From: Azonexus fungiphilus
Lineage (GTDB): Bacteria > Pseudomonadota > Gammaproteobacteria > Burkholderiales > Rhodocyclaceae
Direction of reading: 5' to 3'
Assembly (NCBI RefSeq): GCF_003634965.1
Contig: NZ_RBXP01000011.1
Coordinates: forward strand, 310,001 to 374,000
Length of the DNA stretch: 64,000 bases
Position numbers and translations under genes: made by a program. Positions 44,492 through 54,539 of the stretch are shown one piece after another (position 1 is the stretch's first letter; each line of letters starts with the position of its first letter). The notes beneath the pieces are model-generated. The model saw only the letters and a list, made by a program, of their open reading frames with translations, was not told the origin of the DNA and made no database searches.

Positions 44492-44521
44492 GGCGCCAGC
44501 CTCCTTGCGGAGACTGGCGCC
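44492..44521 (-). terminator. Hairpin between odhB and lpdA
   Basis: A 13-bp stem (GGCGCCAG-T-CTCC/GGAG-G-CTGGCGCC) with a GCAA loop on the minus strand, followed by only TTTG. It may be an attenuator or mRNA-stabilising hairpin rather than a full terminator, since lpdA lacks another promoter in the 72-bp gap. Confidence 0.5.
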
Positions 44522-44533
44522 GGCGTTCGTCGA

Positions 44534-45772
44534 TCAGACGTTGAGCAGCAGGCGGGCCGGATCTTCCAGCGCTTCCTTCATGGTCACCAGACCGAGGACG
44601 GCTTCGCGGCCGTCGATGATGCGGTGATCGTAGGACATCGCCAGGTAGTTGATCGGACGGACGACGACCTGACCGTTTTCAACGACCGCACGGTCCTTGG
44701 TGGCATGGATGCCGAGGATCGCGGATTGCGGCGGGTTGATGATCGGGGTGGACATCATCGAACCGAAGATGCCGCCGTTCGAGATGGAGAAGGTGCCGCC
44801 GGTCAGTTCCTCGATCGACAGCTTGCCGTCCTTGGCCTTGGCGCCGAACTCGGCGATCTTCTTCTCGATGTCGGCGATCGACATCTGGTCGGCATTGCGC
44901 AGGATCGGCACGACCAGGCCGCGCGGCGAACCGACGGCGATGCCGATATCGACGTAGCCGTGATAGACGATGTCGTTACCGTCGACCGAGGCGTTCAGGA
45001 TCGGGAACTTCTGCAGCGCAGCAACAGCGGCCTTGACGAAGAAACCCATGAAGCCGAGGCGAACGCCGTGGGTCTTCTCGAACTTCTCGCCATACTGCTT
45101 GCGCAGCGCCATCACCGGGGCCATGTTCACTTCGTTGAACGTGGTCAGGATGGCGTTGGTCTGTTGCGACTGCAGCAGGCGCTCGGCAATGCGGGCACGC
45201 AGGCGGGTCATCGGCACGCGCTCTTCGGTCCGCTCGCCAAGGGCGACGCCGGACGGCGGCACCGGCAGCGAAGCCGCCGACGACTTGGCGGCAGCAACCG
45301 GACCGGACGGCGCCACAGCCTTGGGCTGGGCGGCAACGGCGTCTTCCTTGGTGACGCGGCCACCACGGCCGGAACCGGCGACGTCGGCAGCAGCGATGCC
45401 CTTCTCGTCGAGGATCTTGCGGGCAGCCGGGCTGGCGGTACCGGCCGGGGCGGCGGCAGCGGCGGCCGGCGCCGCTGCGGGCGCAGCAGCCTTCGGCGCT
45501 TCGGCGGCCGGGGCAACGGCACCAGCGGTGGCCGCCGTATCGATCTTGGCGATCAGTTCGCCGGAAACGACGGTCTCGCCATCGCCCTTGATGATTTCAA
45601 CCAGGACGCCGGCAGCCGGCGACGGCACTTCGAGGACGACCTTGTCGGTTTCGATATCGATCAGGACTTCGTCGCGGCCAACGGCCTCGCCGATCTTCTT
45701 CTTCCAGGAGGCCAGCGTGCCTTCGGCGACGGACTCGGACAGTTGCGGAACTTGAACTTCGATAATGCTCAT
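44534..45772 (-). CDS. odhB: 2-oxoglutarate dehydrogenase E2 (succinyltransferase)
   Basis: 412 residues. The N-terminal lipoyl domain has the lipoylated lysine in [11 protein letters not shown] (about 42), a Pro/Ala linker near 80-115, an E1/E3-binding domain ([15 protein letters not shown], with [10 protein letters not shown]) and the C-terminal acyltransferase core with [16 protein letters not shown] (about 370-385). It moves succinyl groups to CoA. The gene starts 24 bp after odhA. Confidence 0.97.
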   Translation of the reverse strand: MSIIEVQVPQLSESVAEGTLASWKKKIGEAVGRDEVLIDIETDKVVLEVPSPAAGVLVEIIKGDGETVVSGELIAKIDTAATAGAVAPAAEAPKAAAPAAAPAAAAAAPAGTASPAARKILDEKGIAAADVAGSGRGGRVTKEDAVAAQPKAVAPSGPVAAAKSSAASLPVPPSGVALGERTEERVPMTRLRARIAERLLQSQQTNAILTTFNEVNMAPVMALRKQYGEKFEKTHGVRLGFMGFFVKAAVAALQKFPILNASVDGNDIVYHGYVDIGIAVGSPRGLVVPILRNADQMSIADIEKKIAEFGAKAKDGKLSIEELTGGTFSISNGGIFGSMMSTPIINPPQSAILGIHATKDRAVVENGQVVVRPINYLAMSYDHRIIDGREAVLGLVTMKEALEDPARLLLNV

Positions 45773-45796
45773 GGTGACTCCACTCTGCTTTCGTTA

Positions 45797-48637
45797 TTAG
45801 TAGTCGATCTTGCCCAGCGCGGACTCGATCAGTGCCTTGGTTTGCTCGTTGTGCTTGGCCAGGTAACCCACCGCCGGCGACGAGGAAGCCGGACGGGACA
45901 CCAGCAGCAGTTTCTGCTTGCTGCCGAGCTGAGTATCCAGGTGGTGACGCGAGGCGATCCAGTACCAGGCGCCCTGATTGCGGGGTTCTTCCTGGGCCCA
46001 GACGACTTCGGTCGCCTTCGGATACTTTGCCATTTCCTTCTCGAGCGACTCCTTGGGGAACGGATAGAGCTGCTCGAGGCGAATGATGGCAATGTCGTTG
46101 ATCTTTTTCTCGCGGCGGGCATTGACCAGGTCGTAATAGACCTTGCCGCTGCACAGGATGATGCGCTTGACCTTCTTCGCATCGAGGTCGTCCACTTCAC
46201 CGATGACGCGCTTGAATTCGCCGTTGGCCAGTTCTTCCAGCGACGAGGCGGCATCCTTGTGGCGCAGCAGCGACTTCGGCGACATCACGATCAGCGGCTT
46301 GCGCTGCATGCGGACGGCCTGACGGCGCAGCATGTGGAAAACCTGGGCGGCAGTGGTCGGGACGCAGACTTCCATGTTCATCTCGGCGCACAACTGCATG
46401 AAGCGCTCCGGACGCGCCGACGAGTGCTCCGGACCCTGGCCTTCGTAGCCGTGCGGGAGCAGCATGACCAGACCGCAGGCGCGACCCCACTTGGCTTCGC
46501 CGGAGGCGATGAACTGGTCGATGACGACCTGGGCGCCGTTGGCGAAGTCGCCGAACTGACCTTCCCAGATCACCAGTTCATACGGATTGGCCGAGGCGTA
46601 GCCGTAATCGAAGGCGAGCACGGCCTCTTCCGACAGCACCGAGTCGTAGCACTGGAAACCGGCCTGCTTGTCCTGCAGGTTCTTCAGCGGATGATAGGTG
46701 CCCTCGTCCCAGCTGGTACGGTTCTGGTCGTGGAAAGCGGCATGGCGGTGGAAGAAGGTGCCGCGGCCGACGTCCTCGCCGGAAATCCGCACACCGTAAC
46801 CGGAGACCAGCAGCGAGGCATAGGCCAGGTTCTCGGCCATGCCCCAGTCGACCGGCAGCTTGCCCTCGCCCATCGCGGCACGATCCTCGACGATCTTCTT
46901 GACCCGGGAATGCAGCGTGAAGCCTTCCGGGATCGTCGTCAGACGCTGCGACAGACGTTGCAGTTCGGCCAGCGGCACGGTGGTATCGCAGGTCTCGATG
47001 TAGTTCTTGGTCAGGAACGGCGTCCAGTCGATCGTCATCGGATGCTTGTAGCCCGCCAGCACCGGGTTGTAGAGCAACTCGCCCTTGTCGAGGTGAGCGC
47101 GGTACTCGGCGATCATCTGGTCCGGACCGTCGGCAGCCAGCACGCCTTCGGCGATCAGCTTGTCGCCGTAGAGCTTGCGGGTGCCCGGGTGCTTGGCGAT
47201 GATCTTGTACATCAGCGGCTGCGTGACCATCGGCTCGTCCTGCTCATTGTGGCCGAGCTTGCGGTAGCAGATGATGTCGATGACAACGTGCTTCTGGAAT
47301 TTCTGGCGATATTCGATGGCGATCTGGGTGACCAGCGCAACCGCTTCGGGATCGTCGCCATTGACGTGGAAGATCGGCGCATCGACCATCTTGAAGATGT
47401 CGGTGCAGTAGTGGCCGGAGCGATAGTCACGCGGGTCGGAGGTGGTGAAGCCGACCTGGTTGTTGACGACGATGTGCAGCGTGCCGCCGACGCCGTAACC
47501 GCGCGTCTGCGAGAAATTGAGCATTTCCTGGTTGACGCCCTGGCCGGCGACGGCAGCGTCGCCATGGACCAGGATCGGCAGGACCTTGCTCTTGCTGCCT
47601 TCGCCACGACGGACCTGGCGGGCATAGACCGAGCCTTCAACGACCGGATTGACGATCTCGAGGTGCGACGGGTTGAAGGCCAGCGTCAAGTGGCAGGGAC
47701 CTCCCGGGGTCGACACATCGGACGAGAAACCCATGTGGTACTTGACGTCGCCGGCCGAGAGATCGCTCTTCTTCTTGCCTTCGAACTCGGCGAAGAGCAT
47801 CGACGGAGCCTTGCCCAGCGTATTGACTAGGACATTCAGGCGACCGCGGTGGGCCATGCCGACAACCACTTCATCAACGCCGAGGGCGCCACCGGAGCGG
47901 ATTGCTTCGTCCATGGCAACGATCAGCGATTCGCCGCCTTCGAGCGAGAAGCGCTTCTGGCCGACGTACTTGGTGTGCAGGTAACGCTCCAGCGTCTCTG
48001 CCGCGGTCAACCGCTCGAGGATGCGCTTTTTCTGTTCGGCGTTGTACGACGGGCGCGAGCGGATGCCTTCCAGCTTTTCCTGCAGCCAGCGCTTCTCGTT
48101 GTAATCCGTCATGTACATGTACTCGACGCCGATCGTGCCGCAATAGGTCTGCTTGAGCGTCTCGAGAATGTCGCTGAACTTGGCGTTCTCGGGCAGCCCC
48201 TTGAGCGAACCGACGTTGAAGGTCTGGTTCAGGTCGGCATCGGTGAAGCCGTAGAACGACGGTTCCAGCTCGTCGAGCTTGGGACGCGGCACGCGCTTGA
48301 GCGGATCAAGGTCGGCCCAGCGGGTCCCGAGCGAACGATAGGCGGTAACCAGCTGACCGACCGCCGATTGCTTCTTGTGCTCGCTTGCCGAGGATGCCGG
48401 AGCTGTCTGGCGGAAGCCGCCCTCCTTGGCCAGCTCGGCGAAAGCCGCGACGACCGGCGCATGCGCCACGTCACGCGCGACAAAGCCCGGCATCTGGGCC
48501 AGGCGGTCGAAATAGTCACGCCACTCGGGCGAAACGGAAGTCGGGTCGTTCAGGTAGTTTTCGTAAACTTCTTCGACGAAGGGCGCATTACCACCAAAGT
48601 AAAGCGTGCTGTCGAACTTTTCATTCATCGTGGTCAT
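45797..48637 (-). CDS. odhA: 2-oxoglutarate dehydrogenase E1
   Basis: 946 residues with ThDP-binding GDAAVAGQGV (about 360), NNQVGFTTSDPRDYRSG and the transketolase-like C-terminal half ending in SPAVGYLAKHNEQTKALI. The N-terminal DSTLYFGGNAPFVEEVYENYLNDP is the short E2-binding segment. It decarboxylates 2-oxoglutarate and succinylates OdhB. ATG 48637 is chosen for the GGTGGGGA site before it; a GTG four codons up is possible. It lies behind the gltA terminator, and the 97-bp gap presumably holds its promoter. Confidence 0.97.
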   Translation of the reverse strand: MTTMNEKFDSTLYFGGNAPFVEEVYENYLNDPTSVSPEWRDYFDRLAQMPGFVARDVAHAPVVAAFAELAKEGGFRQTAPASSASEHKKQSAVGQLVTAYRSLGTRWADLDPLKRVPRPKLDELEPSFYGFTDADLNQTFNVGSLKGLPENAKFSDILETLKQTYCGTIGVEYMYMTDYNEKRWLQEKLEGIRSRPSYNAEQKKRILERLTAAETLERYLHTKYVGQKRFSLEGGESLIVAMDEAIRSGGALGVDEVVVGMAHRGRLNVLVNTLGKAPSMLFAEFEGKKKSDLSAGDVKYHMGFSSDVSTPGGPCHLTLAFNPSHLEIVNPVVEGSVYARQVRRGEGSKSKVLPILVHGDAAVAGQGVNQEMLNFSQTRGYGVGGTLHIVVNNQVGFTTSDPRDYRSGHYCTDIFKMVDAPIFHVNGDDPEAVALVTQIAIEYRQKFQKHVVIDIICYRKLGHNEQDEPMVTQPLMYKIIAKHPGTRKLYGDKLIAEGVLAADGPDQMIAEYRAHLDKGELLYNPVLAGYKHPMTIDWTPFLTKNYIETCDTTVPLAELQRLSQRLTTIPEGFTLHSRVKKIVEDRAAMGEGKLPVDWGMAENLAYASLLVSGYGVRISGEDVGRGTFFHRHAAFHDQNRTSWDEGTYHPLKNLQDKQAGFQCYDSVLSEEAVLAFDYGYASANPYELVIWEGQFGDFANGAQVVIDQFIASGEAKWGRACGLVMLLPHGYEGQGPEHSSARPERFMQLCAEMNMEVCVPTTAAQVFHMLRRQAVRMQRKPLIVMSPKSLLRHKDAASSLEELANGEFKRVIGEVDDLDAKKVKRIILCSGKVYYDLVNARREKKINDIAIIRLEQLYPFPKESLEKEMAKYPKATEVVWAQEEPRNQGAWYWIASRHHLDTQLGSKQKLLLVSRPASSSPAVGYLAKHNEQTKALIESALGKIDY

Positions 48638-48705
48638 AGGTGTCCCCACCAGGGTTTTTTCTCTGTCTCTGCGAATGCAGTCGAACTAGTCTCTGCATGA
48701 AAAAA

Positions 48706-48724
48706 GGGCGGCCTCAGGCCGCCC
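48706..48724 (-). terminator. Terminator of gltA
   Basis: Perfect 8-bp GGGCGGCC/GGCCGCCC stem with a 3-base loop, followed on the minus strand by TTTTTTCATG. It lies 10 bp past the gltA stop. Confidence 0.93.
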
Positions 48725-48734
48725 GTTTATTATA

Positions 48735-50033
48735 TTAGCCGCGCTGGGCGAGCGGTACAACGTCGCGCTTGGCTGCGCCGACATACAACTGGCGCGGGCG
48801 ACCGATCTTGTATTCCGGATCGGAGATCATTTCTTCCCACTGCGTCATCCAGCCGACCGTGCGGGCCAGCGCGAAGATGCAGGTGAACATCTCGGTCGGG
48901 ATACCGATCGCCTTCTGGACGATGCCGGAGTAGAAATCGACGTTCGGGTAGAGCTTCTTCTCGACGAAGTAGTCGTCCTCGAGGGCGATCTTCTCGAGCT
49001 CCATCGCCAGCTTGAACAGGCGGTCGTTTTCCAGGCCCAGTTCGGTCAGGACTTCGTTGCAGACCTTGCGCATCAGCTTGGCACGCGGATCGAAGTTCTT
49101 GTAGACGCGGTGACCGAAGCCCATCAGCTTGAACGAGTCATTCTTGTCCTTGGCACGCTTGATGTACTCGCCGACACGGGAAACGTCGCCGATCTGTTCC
49201 AGCATCTGCAGGCAGGCTTCGTTCGCGCCACCGTGCGCCGGACCCCACAGGCAGGCGATACCGGCCGAGATGCAGGCAAACGGGTTGGCACCGGACGAAC
49301 CGGCCAGGCGGACGGTCGACGTCGACGCGTTCTGCTCGTGATCGGCATGCAGCGTGAAGATGACGTCGAGGGCACGGACCAGAACCGGGTTCGGCACGTA
49401 CTTCTCGCACGGGGTACCGAACATCATGCGCATGAAGTTCGCGGTGTAGTCCAGCTCGTTGTCCGGATACATGAACGGCGCGCCGGTATTGTACTTGTAG
49501 GCCATCGCGACGATCGTCGGCAGCTTGGCGACGATGCGGTTGAAGCTGATGTTGCGATGCTCGGCGTCGGAATAGTCCATTGCCTCATGGTAGAAGGCAG
49601 ACAGGGCACCGACGACACCGACCATGACGGCCATCGGGTGAGCGTCACGGCGGAAACCGTTGTAGAAGCGGGTGAGCTGGTCGTGCACCATCGTGTGCTT
49701 CTTGATGGTGGTTTCGAAATTGACCTTCTGGGAGGCGTTCGGCAGTTCGCCGTTCTTCAGCAGGTAGGCCACTTCGAGGAAGTTGCAGTTCTCGGCCAGT
49801 TGCTCGATCGGGTAACCACGATAAAGCAGCTCGCCCTTGTCGCCGTCGATGAAGGTGATCTTGGACTTGCAGCTGGCGGTCGACAGGAACCCGGAGTCAT
49901 AGGTGAACAGCCCGGTCTTGCCGCCCAGCGTACGGATATCGACACAGTCATTGCCATGCGTCGGGGACATGATCGGGAAATCGACGGGTGCTTGTCCGTC
50001 GATACTCAGGGTTGCCTTGCGTTCGGTCGTCAT
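48735..50033 (-). CDS. gltA: Type II citrate synthase
   Basis: 432 residues, the length of the hexameric NADH-sensitive form. The catalytic histidines are in [10 protein letters not shown] (about 265) and [15 protein letters not shown] (about 305), and the acid in the C-terminal DFYSGIVQ. The N-terminal beta domain ([20 protein letters not shown]) is typical of the type II enzyme. It opens the TCA cycle by condensing acetyl-CoA with oxaloacetate. It lies 64 bp after sdhE on the same strand. Confidence 0.97.
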   Translation of the reverse strand: MTTERKATLSIDGQAPVDFPIMSPTHGNDCVDIRTLGGKTGLFTYDSGFLSTASCKSKITFIDGDKGELLYRGYPIEQLAENCNFLEVAYLLKNGELPNASQKVNFETTIKKHTMVHDQLTRFYNGFRRDAHPMAVMVGVVGALSAFYHEAMDYSDAEHRNISFNRIVAKLPTIVAMAYKYNTGAPFMYPDNELDYTANFMRMMFGTPCEKYVPNPVLVRALDVIFTLHADHEQNASTSTVRLAGSSGANPFACISAGIACLWGPAHGGANEACLQMLEQIGDVSRVGEYIKRAKDKNDSFKLMGFGHRVYKNFDPRAKLMRKVCNEVLTELGLENDRLFKLAMELEKIALEDDYFVEKKLYPNVDFYSGIVQKAIGIPTEMFTCIFALARTVGWMTQWEEMISDPEYKIGRPRQLYVGAAKRDVVPLAQRG

Positions 50034-50097
50034 GGTTTATTCCCTTTACAGGTGTTGGTTGTCACTGCACTGCCAAAAATCGGTCAACGTTACAAAG

Positions 50098-50364
50098 TTA
50101 GTTCGCCAACCTTACTGAACACTTACGGAGTTTTTCGACAACGGGCGCGAAGTGCGCCTCGTCGTCGGTGCACTCGGTCTTGCCGCTGATGAGGTACCAC
50201 AGATCGTGGTCCTCCAGCGCCACCAGGTCCACGAACACCGCCTGCTCCTCCTCGGTCAGCTGATCGAATCCGTCATCGAGAAAACGCGTCAGCGTGATAT
50301 CGAGTTCGAGCAGGGCGCGCCTGATACAACGCCAGCGCAGGCGTTCGTAGTCCTGGCGTTCCAT
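50098..50364 (-). CDS. sdhE: Succinate dehydrogenase flavinylation factor SdhE
   Basis: 88 residues of the SdhE/YgfY family, with the sequence RRALLELD near 15-22 and WLISGK-like (LWYLISGK) at the end. The family motif is RGxxE; here the glycine is replaced by alanine (R16-A17-L18-L19-E20), which may or may not be tolerated. SdhE helps attach FAD covalently to SdhA. The ATG shares one base with the sdhB stop, as expected for an sdh operon. Confidence 0.9.
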   Translation of the reverse strand: MERQDYERLRWRCIRRALLELDITLTRFLDDGFDQLTEEEQAVFVDLVALEDHDLWYLISGKTECTDDEAHFAPVVEKLRKCSVRLAN

Positions 50365-51074
50365 CAGACGGCGCGACGGACCATCATGTCCTTGATCTTG
50401 CCGATGGCCTTGGTCGGGTTCAGACCCTTCGGGCACACGTCAACGCAGTTCATGATGGTGTGGCAACGGAACAGGCGGTACGGATCCTCGAGGTTGTCGA
50501 GGCGCTCGTTGGTCGCCTGGTCGCGCGTGTCGGCGATGAAGCGATAGGCAGCCAGCAGGCCGGCCGGGCCGACGAACTTGTCCGGATTCCACCAGAACGA
50601 CGGACAGGAAGTCGAGCAGCAGGCGCACAGGATGCACTCGTAGAGACCGTTCAACTCTTCACGGTCTTCCGGCGACTGCAGACGCTCGCGCTCCGGTGCC
50701 GGATCGTTGTTGATCAGGTAGGGCTTGATCGAGTGATACTGCTTGAAGAACTGGGTCATGTCGACGATCAGGTCGCGGATGACCGGCAGGCCGGGCAGCG
50801 GACGCAGGACGATCGGCTGCTTGAGTTCGTCGATGTCGGTCAGGCAGGCCAGACCGTTCTTGCCGTTGATGTTCATCGCGTCCGAACCACAGACGCCTTC
50901 GCGGCAGGAACGACGATAGGACAGCGTGTCGTCCTTGGCCTTCAACTTGGTCAGGGCATCCAGCAGCTTGCGATCGGTCGGCTCGAGCTCGACCGAGATG
51001 TCCTGCATGTAGGGCGCGTCGTCCTTGTCCGGATCGTAGCGGTAGATGCTGAATTGAACCGTACGTTTGCTCAT
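50364..51074 (-). CDS. sdhB: Succinate dehydrogenase iron-sulfur subunit
   Basis: 236 residues. The [2Fe-2S] cysteines are in SCREGVCGSDAMNINGKNG, then C, and the [4Fe-4S]/[3Fe-4S] sites in CILCACCSTSCPSFWW and CHTIMNCVDVCPKGLNP. It passes electrons from SdhA to the quinone site of the membrane subunits. It lies 12 bp after sdhA. Confidence 0.98.
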   Translation of the reverse strand: MSKRTVQFSIYRYDPDKDDAPYMQDISVELEPTDRKLLDALTKLKAKDDTLSYRRSCREGVCGSDAMNINGKNGLACLTDIDELKQPIVLRPLPGLPVIRDLIVDMTQFFKQYHSIKPYLINNDPAPERERLQSPEDREELNGLYECILCACCSTSCPSFWWNPDKFVGPAGLLAAYRFIADTRDQATNERLDNLEDPYRLFRCHTIMNCVDVCPKGLNPTKAIGKIKDMMVRRAV

Positions 51075-51086
51075 CTTCTTCTCCGA

Positions 51087-52871
51087 TTAGTACGAACGCG
51101 TCTTCAGCGCGATCGGTTCGACGGTCAGCGGCTGCATGTTGACCGGCTTGTACGAGATGCTGTTGTCGACCGGGTTGAACAGCGTGTGCTTGAGCCATTC
51201 GGCGTCGTTGCGACCGTTCGGGAATTCCGGGGTATCCGGGGCATCGTCGCGCACGTGGGCGCCGCGCGATTCCTTGCGGGCCTCGGCGGAGAGCATCGTC
51301 GCCTTGGCGACCTCGATCAGGTTTTCCATTTCGAGAGCTTCGGTACGCGCCGTGTTCCAGGCCATCGACTTGTCCTTGATCTCGAGTTCGCGGGCTGCCT
51401 TCTCGACTTCGAGGATCTTCTCGACGCCGGACTTGAGCAGGTCGCCGAAACGGAACACACCGGCGTGGTTCTGCATCGTGCGCTGCATGGCCAGACGGGT
51501 TTCGTGCACGTTGGCACCGCCCTTGCGGCTGTCAAGTGCGGCGATCCGCGCCAGGGATTGCTCGGCGGCATTCTTCGGCAGTTCGCGATGCGCCTTGCCG
51601 GCCTTGAGATCCTCGACAGCGGAATCACCGGCCGACTTGCCGAAGACCAGCAGGTCGAGCAGCGAGTTGGTACCGAGGCGGTTGGCGCCGTGCACCGAGG
51701 CACAGGCACATTCGCCAGCGGCGTAGAAGCCCGGAACGACGGTGTTGTAGTCGCCGTTCTGCGGCGTCACGACGCGACCGGAGTAATGCGTCGGGATACC
51801 GCCCATCTGGTAGTGGCAGGTCGGCACCACCGGCAGCGGTTCCTTGATGCAATCGACACCGGCGAACTGCAGGCCGATTTCGCGGATGCCCGGCAGGCGC
51901 TTCATGATGGTGTTGGGATCGAGGTGGGTGATGTCGAGCAGGACGTAGTCCTTGTTGACGCCACAACCGCGGCCTTCGTTGATTTCGGTGGTCATGGCGC
52001 GGGAAACCACGTCGCGCGACGCCAGGTCCTTGGCGTTCGGCGCGTAGCGCTCCATGAAGCGTTCCTTGTTGGCGTTGCGCAGGATGCCGCCTTCGCCACG
52101 GACGCCTTCGGTGATCAGCACACCGGCACCGGCGACGCCGGTCGGGTGGAACTGCCAGAACTCCATGTCTTCCAGCGGGATGCCGGCGCGCGCCGCCATG
52201 CCCAGGCCGTCACCGGTGTTGATGAAGGCGTTGGTGGAAGAATAGAAGATGCGGCCGGCACCGCCGGTGGCGAAGATGGTGGCACGGGTGTGGAAAATCA
52301 CGACCTGGCCGGTTTCCATTTCCATCGCCGTAACGCCCAGCACATGGCCTTCGCTGTCGCGGATCAGGTCCAGGGCCATCCACTCGACGAAGAACTGGGT
52401 GTTGGCCTTGACGTTGCGCTGATACATCGCATGCAGCATGGCGTGACCGGTACGGTCGGCAGCAGCACAGGAGCGGCGCACCGGCTTCTCGCCGAAGTTC
52501 GACATGTGGCCGCCGAACGGACGCTGGTAGATCTTGCCGTCGTCGGTACGGTCGAAGGGCATGCCGTAATGCTCAAGCTCGACGACGCACTCGTTGGCCT
52601 TGCGCACCATGAACTCGATCGCGTCCTGGTCGCCGAGCCAGTCGGAACCCTTGACGGTGTCGTACATGTGCCAGTGCCAGTGATCTTCCTCGGAGTTGCC
52701 GAGCGAGGCGGCAACGCCGCCCTGGGCGGCAACGGTATGCGAACGGGTCGGGAAGACCTTGGACAGGACGGCCGTCTTCAGGCCGGCTTCGGACAACTGG
52801 ATCGCGGACCGCAGACCGGCGCCACCGGCACCGACGATGACCGCATCGAATTTCAGAACAGGAATACTCAC
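51087..52871 (-). CDS. sdhA: Succinate dehydrogenase flavoprotein subunit
   Basis: 594 residues from GTG 52871, which has GGAGG eight bases upstream and overlaps the sdhD end. FAD-binding GAGGAGLRSAIQLSEAG, the FAD-attachment histidine in RSHTVAAQGGVAA (about 43), the substrate/active-site TGHAMLHAMYQ, PTVGxx-like blocks and the C-terminal RxxY end are present. It oxidises succinate to fumarate. The FAD is bound covalently with help of SdhE. Confidence 0.98.
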   Translation of the reverse strand: MSIPVLKFDAVIVGAGGAGLRSAIQLSEAGLKTAVLSKVFPTRSHTVAAQGGVAASLGNSEEDHWHWHMYDTVKGSDWLGDQDAIEFMVRKANECVVELEHYGMPFDRTDDGKIYQRPFGGHMSNFGEKPVRRSCAAADRTGHAMLHAMYQRNVKANTQFFVEWMALDLIRDSEGHVLGVTAMEMETGQVVIFHTRATIFATGGAGRIFYSSTNAFINTGDGLGMAARAGIPLEDMEFWQFHPTGVAGAGVLITEGVRGEGGILRNANKERFMERYAPNAKDLASRDVVSRAMTTEINEGRGCGVNKDYVLLDITHLDPNTIMKRLPGIREIGLQFAGVDCIKEPLPVVPTCHYQMGGIPTHYSGRVVTPQNGDYNTVVPGFYAAGECACASVHGANRLGTNSLLDLLVFGKSAGDSAVEDLKAGKAHRELPKNAAEQSLARIAALDSRKGGANVHETRLAMQRTMQNHAGVFRFGDLLKSGVEKILEVEKAARELEIKDKSMAWNTARTEALEMENLIEVAKATMLSAEARKESRGAHVRDDAPDTPEFPNGRNDAEWLKHTLFNPVDNSISYKPVNMQPLTVEPIALKTRSY

Positions 52872-52873
52872 GC

Positions 52874-53221
52874 TTACAGCCTCCAGAGAATCGCGGCAGC
52901 CCACGCGGTGTAACCCACCAGCGCGGCAATGGTCAGGACATGCAGGGTCAGGCGCAGGGCCGTCGGCTTGACGTAGTCCATCCAGATGTCACGCACGCCG
53001 ATCCAGGCGTGGTAGAACAGGCTGACGAAGAACAGGAAGGTAAAGAACTTGATGACGCCATTGGCGAAGATGCCTTGCCAGGCCTCGAAGGTCGAGGGAC
53101 GGACGACGATCAGCACGGCAGCGATGACGACCGAGTAGACGGCCATGATGACCGCGGTGGCGCGCTGGGCGATCCAGTCCTTGAGGCCGTAATGGGCACC
53201 GACAACGATACGGTTGATCAC
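52874..53221 (-). CDS. sdhD: Succinate dehydrogenase membrane anchor subunit
   Basis: 115 residues with three TM segments (about 20-40, 50-70, 90-110). GLKDWIAQRATAVIMAVYSV and FYHAWIGVRDIWMDYV carry the haem and quinone site residues typical of SdhD. The GTG at 53221 overlaps the sdhC stop (GTGA). Confidence 0.94.
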   Translation of the reverse strand: MINRIVVGAHYGLKDWIAQRATAVIMAVYSVVIAAVLIVVRPSTFEAWQGIFANGVIKFFTFLFFVSLFYHAWIGVRDIWMDYVKPTALRLTLHVLTIAALVGYTAWAAAILWRL

Positions 53222-53607
53222 AGCAGAACCCCCCACAGGATCAGGGTCAACGGGATGCTGACGGCAAAAACGACAGCGGCGGACTGGCGGGCAGCTTCCT
53301 TCTCGATGCCAACATGGACGTCGAGCAGCAGGAAGCGGATACCGGCGCAGAAATGATGCACGAAGGCCCACAGCAGACCGGCGAGAATCACCTTGACCAG
53401 CGGATGGCCGGCAACCGACTGGAAGTCGGCAAAACTCTCAGGGGAACCCAGGCTGGCACCGAAGAGCCAGAGCATCACCGGGAAGCAGAGAAACAAGCCG
53501 GCACCGCTGACGCGATGCAGAATTGAAACCTTGCCGGGCAATGGCAACCTGATGGTCGTCAAGTCCAAATTTTTTGGACGTTTCTTCTTGATGGACATTT
53601 CTGCCAT
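53218..53607 (-). CDS. sdhC: Succinate dehydrogenase cytochrome b556 subunit
   Basis: 129 residues from ATG 53607, placed at the right distance from GAGGG; an ATG three codons earlier is too close to that site. The family block SILHRVSGAGLFLCFP and the haem-ligand histidine region FVHHFCAGIRFLLLDVHVG are present, with three TM segments. First gene of sdhCDAB-sdhE. Confidence 0.94.
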   Translation of the reverse strand: MAEMSIKKKRPKNLDLTTIRLPLPGKVSILHRVSGAGLFLCFPVMLWLFGASLGSPESFADFQSVAGHPLVKVILAGLLWAFVHHFCAGIRFLLLDVHVGIEKEAARQSAAVVFAVSIPLTLILWGVLL

Positions 53608-53670
53608 GAACGTCATCCCTCGCGTAAGAGTGCGGATTATCCGCTTGTACGTGGTTTGAAAAGAGCCGTA

Positions 53671-53676
53671 ATTATA
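53671..53676 (-). promoter_or_regulatory. -10 element of sdhCDAB
   Basis: TATAAT on the minus strand (53676-53671), 63 bp upstream of the sdhC start, is the most promoter-like sequence in the 131-bp gap behind gntR. A matching -35 hexamer at 17 bp is not evident. Confidence 0.4.
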
Positions 53677-53738
53677 CAGTCAAAAACGGCCGCGAAGCGC
53701 CACACAGCGTGCTTTCGGCAAGCAAAAAAGTGGCAGGT

Positions 53739-54494
53739 TCAACCCAGATCATTCTTGTAATAGTGGCTGCGCGTGCAGTACAAACCGCGGCGCCATTCCA
53801 CCGGTTTATTACCGTAGGTGTAAGCCGTCCGCTCGACCAGCAACAGGGGGTCACCAACCCCGACCCCGAGGTGGCCGGCGCTCTCGGAATCGGCGCCGAC
53901 GGCACGCAGGCGCTCCTCGGCGTTGATCATGCGCACGCCGAAATCGCTCTCGAACAGGCTGTACAGCGAACGCTCGCCGGCGCGCAGGGCGTCCAGCGTC
54001 AGGCCGCCGAACAGATCGGCGAGCAGGTAGATCTGATCGAAGACCACGGTCTCGCCAGCAAAGCTCAGCAGGCGCTTGACGTGAATCACCGGATCGCCCG
54101 GCTGCAGGCCGAGCGCGGCAGCAACTTCGGCACTGGCGGCGATCGTCTCGCAGAAAAAGGGGTCGCTGGCCGACGGCACGGCGACGCCGTCGTCGGGCAG
54201 GAGGCGCAGGAAACGATAGAAGGAGCGCGGATCGTCGTGGGTGGACACGAAGGTGCCCTTGCCCTGGCGGCGAACCAGCATGTTCTCGGCGGCCATCTCG
54301 TCGATCGCCTTGCGCACCGTTCCCTGGCTGACATTGAAACGCTGCGCCAGCTCGCCCTCACTGGGGATCGCATCACCCGGCCCCCACTCGCCGCGCTCCA
54401 GGCTGGCGACCAGGAAATCCTTGATCTGCCGGTAGAGCGGGCTGAAGGTCGGGGCCGTGGCGCGCACGGCAGGACGGTTGGCATCGCGATTCAT
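53739..54494 (-). CDS. GntR-family regulator (HutC/FarR type)
   Basis: 251 residues. The N-terminal winged helix (about 17-80; YRQIKDFLVASLERGEWGPGD, ELAQRFNVSQGTVRKAIDEM) is followed by a UTRA effector domain (about 95-245) ending in RGLYCTRSHYY. It lies between the sdh operon and the divergent mdh and is probably the local regulator of TCA-cycle genes; the effector may be a carboxylic acid, an inference only. A perfect 16-bp palindrome sits in the divergent control region. Confidence 0.85.
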   Translation of the reverse strand: MNRDANRPAVRATAPTFSPLYRQIKDFLVASLERGEWGPGDAIPSEGELAQRFNVSQGTVRKAIDEMAAENMLVRRQGKGTFVSTHDDPRSFYRFLRLLPDDGVAVPSASDPFFCETIAASAEVAAALGLQPGDPVIHVKRLLSFAGETVVFDQIYLLADLFGGLTLDALRAGERSLYSLFESDFGVRMINAEERLRAVGADSESAGHLGVGVGDPLLLVERTAYTYGNKPVEWRRGLYCTRSHYYKNDLG

Positions 54495-54539
54495 GGCCCG
54501 GGATTTCAGCACACTTCTCGACCAGCGTCCACGAAAAGT

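Noticed and set aside
43988-47830. A 1280-codon plus-strand open frame across odhA, odhB and lpdA
   Set aside because: It is the antisense frame of three well-supported enzymes and has no recognisable domain.
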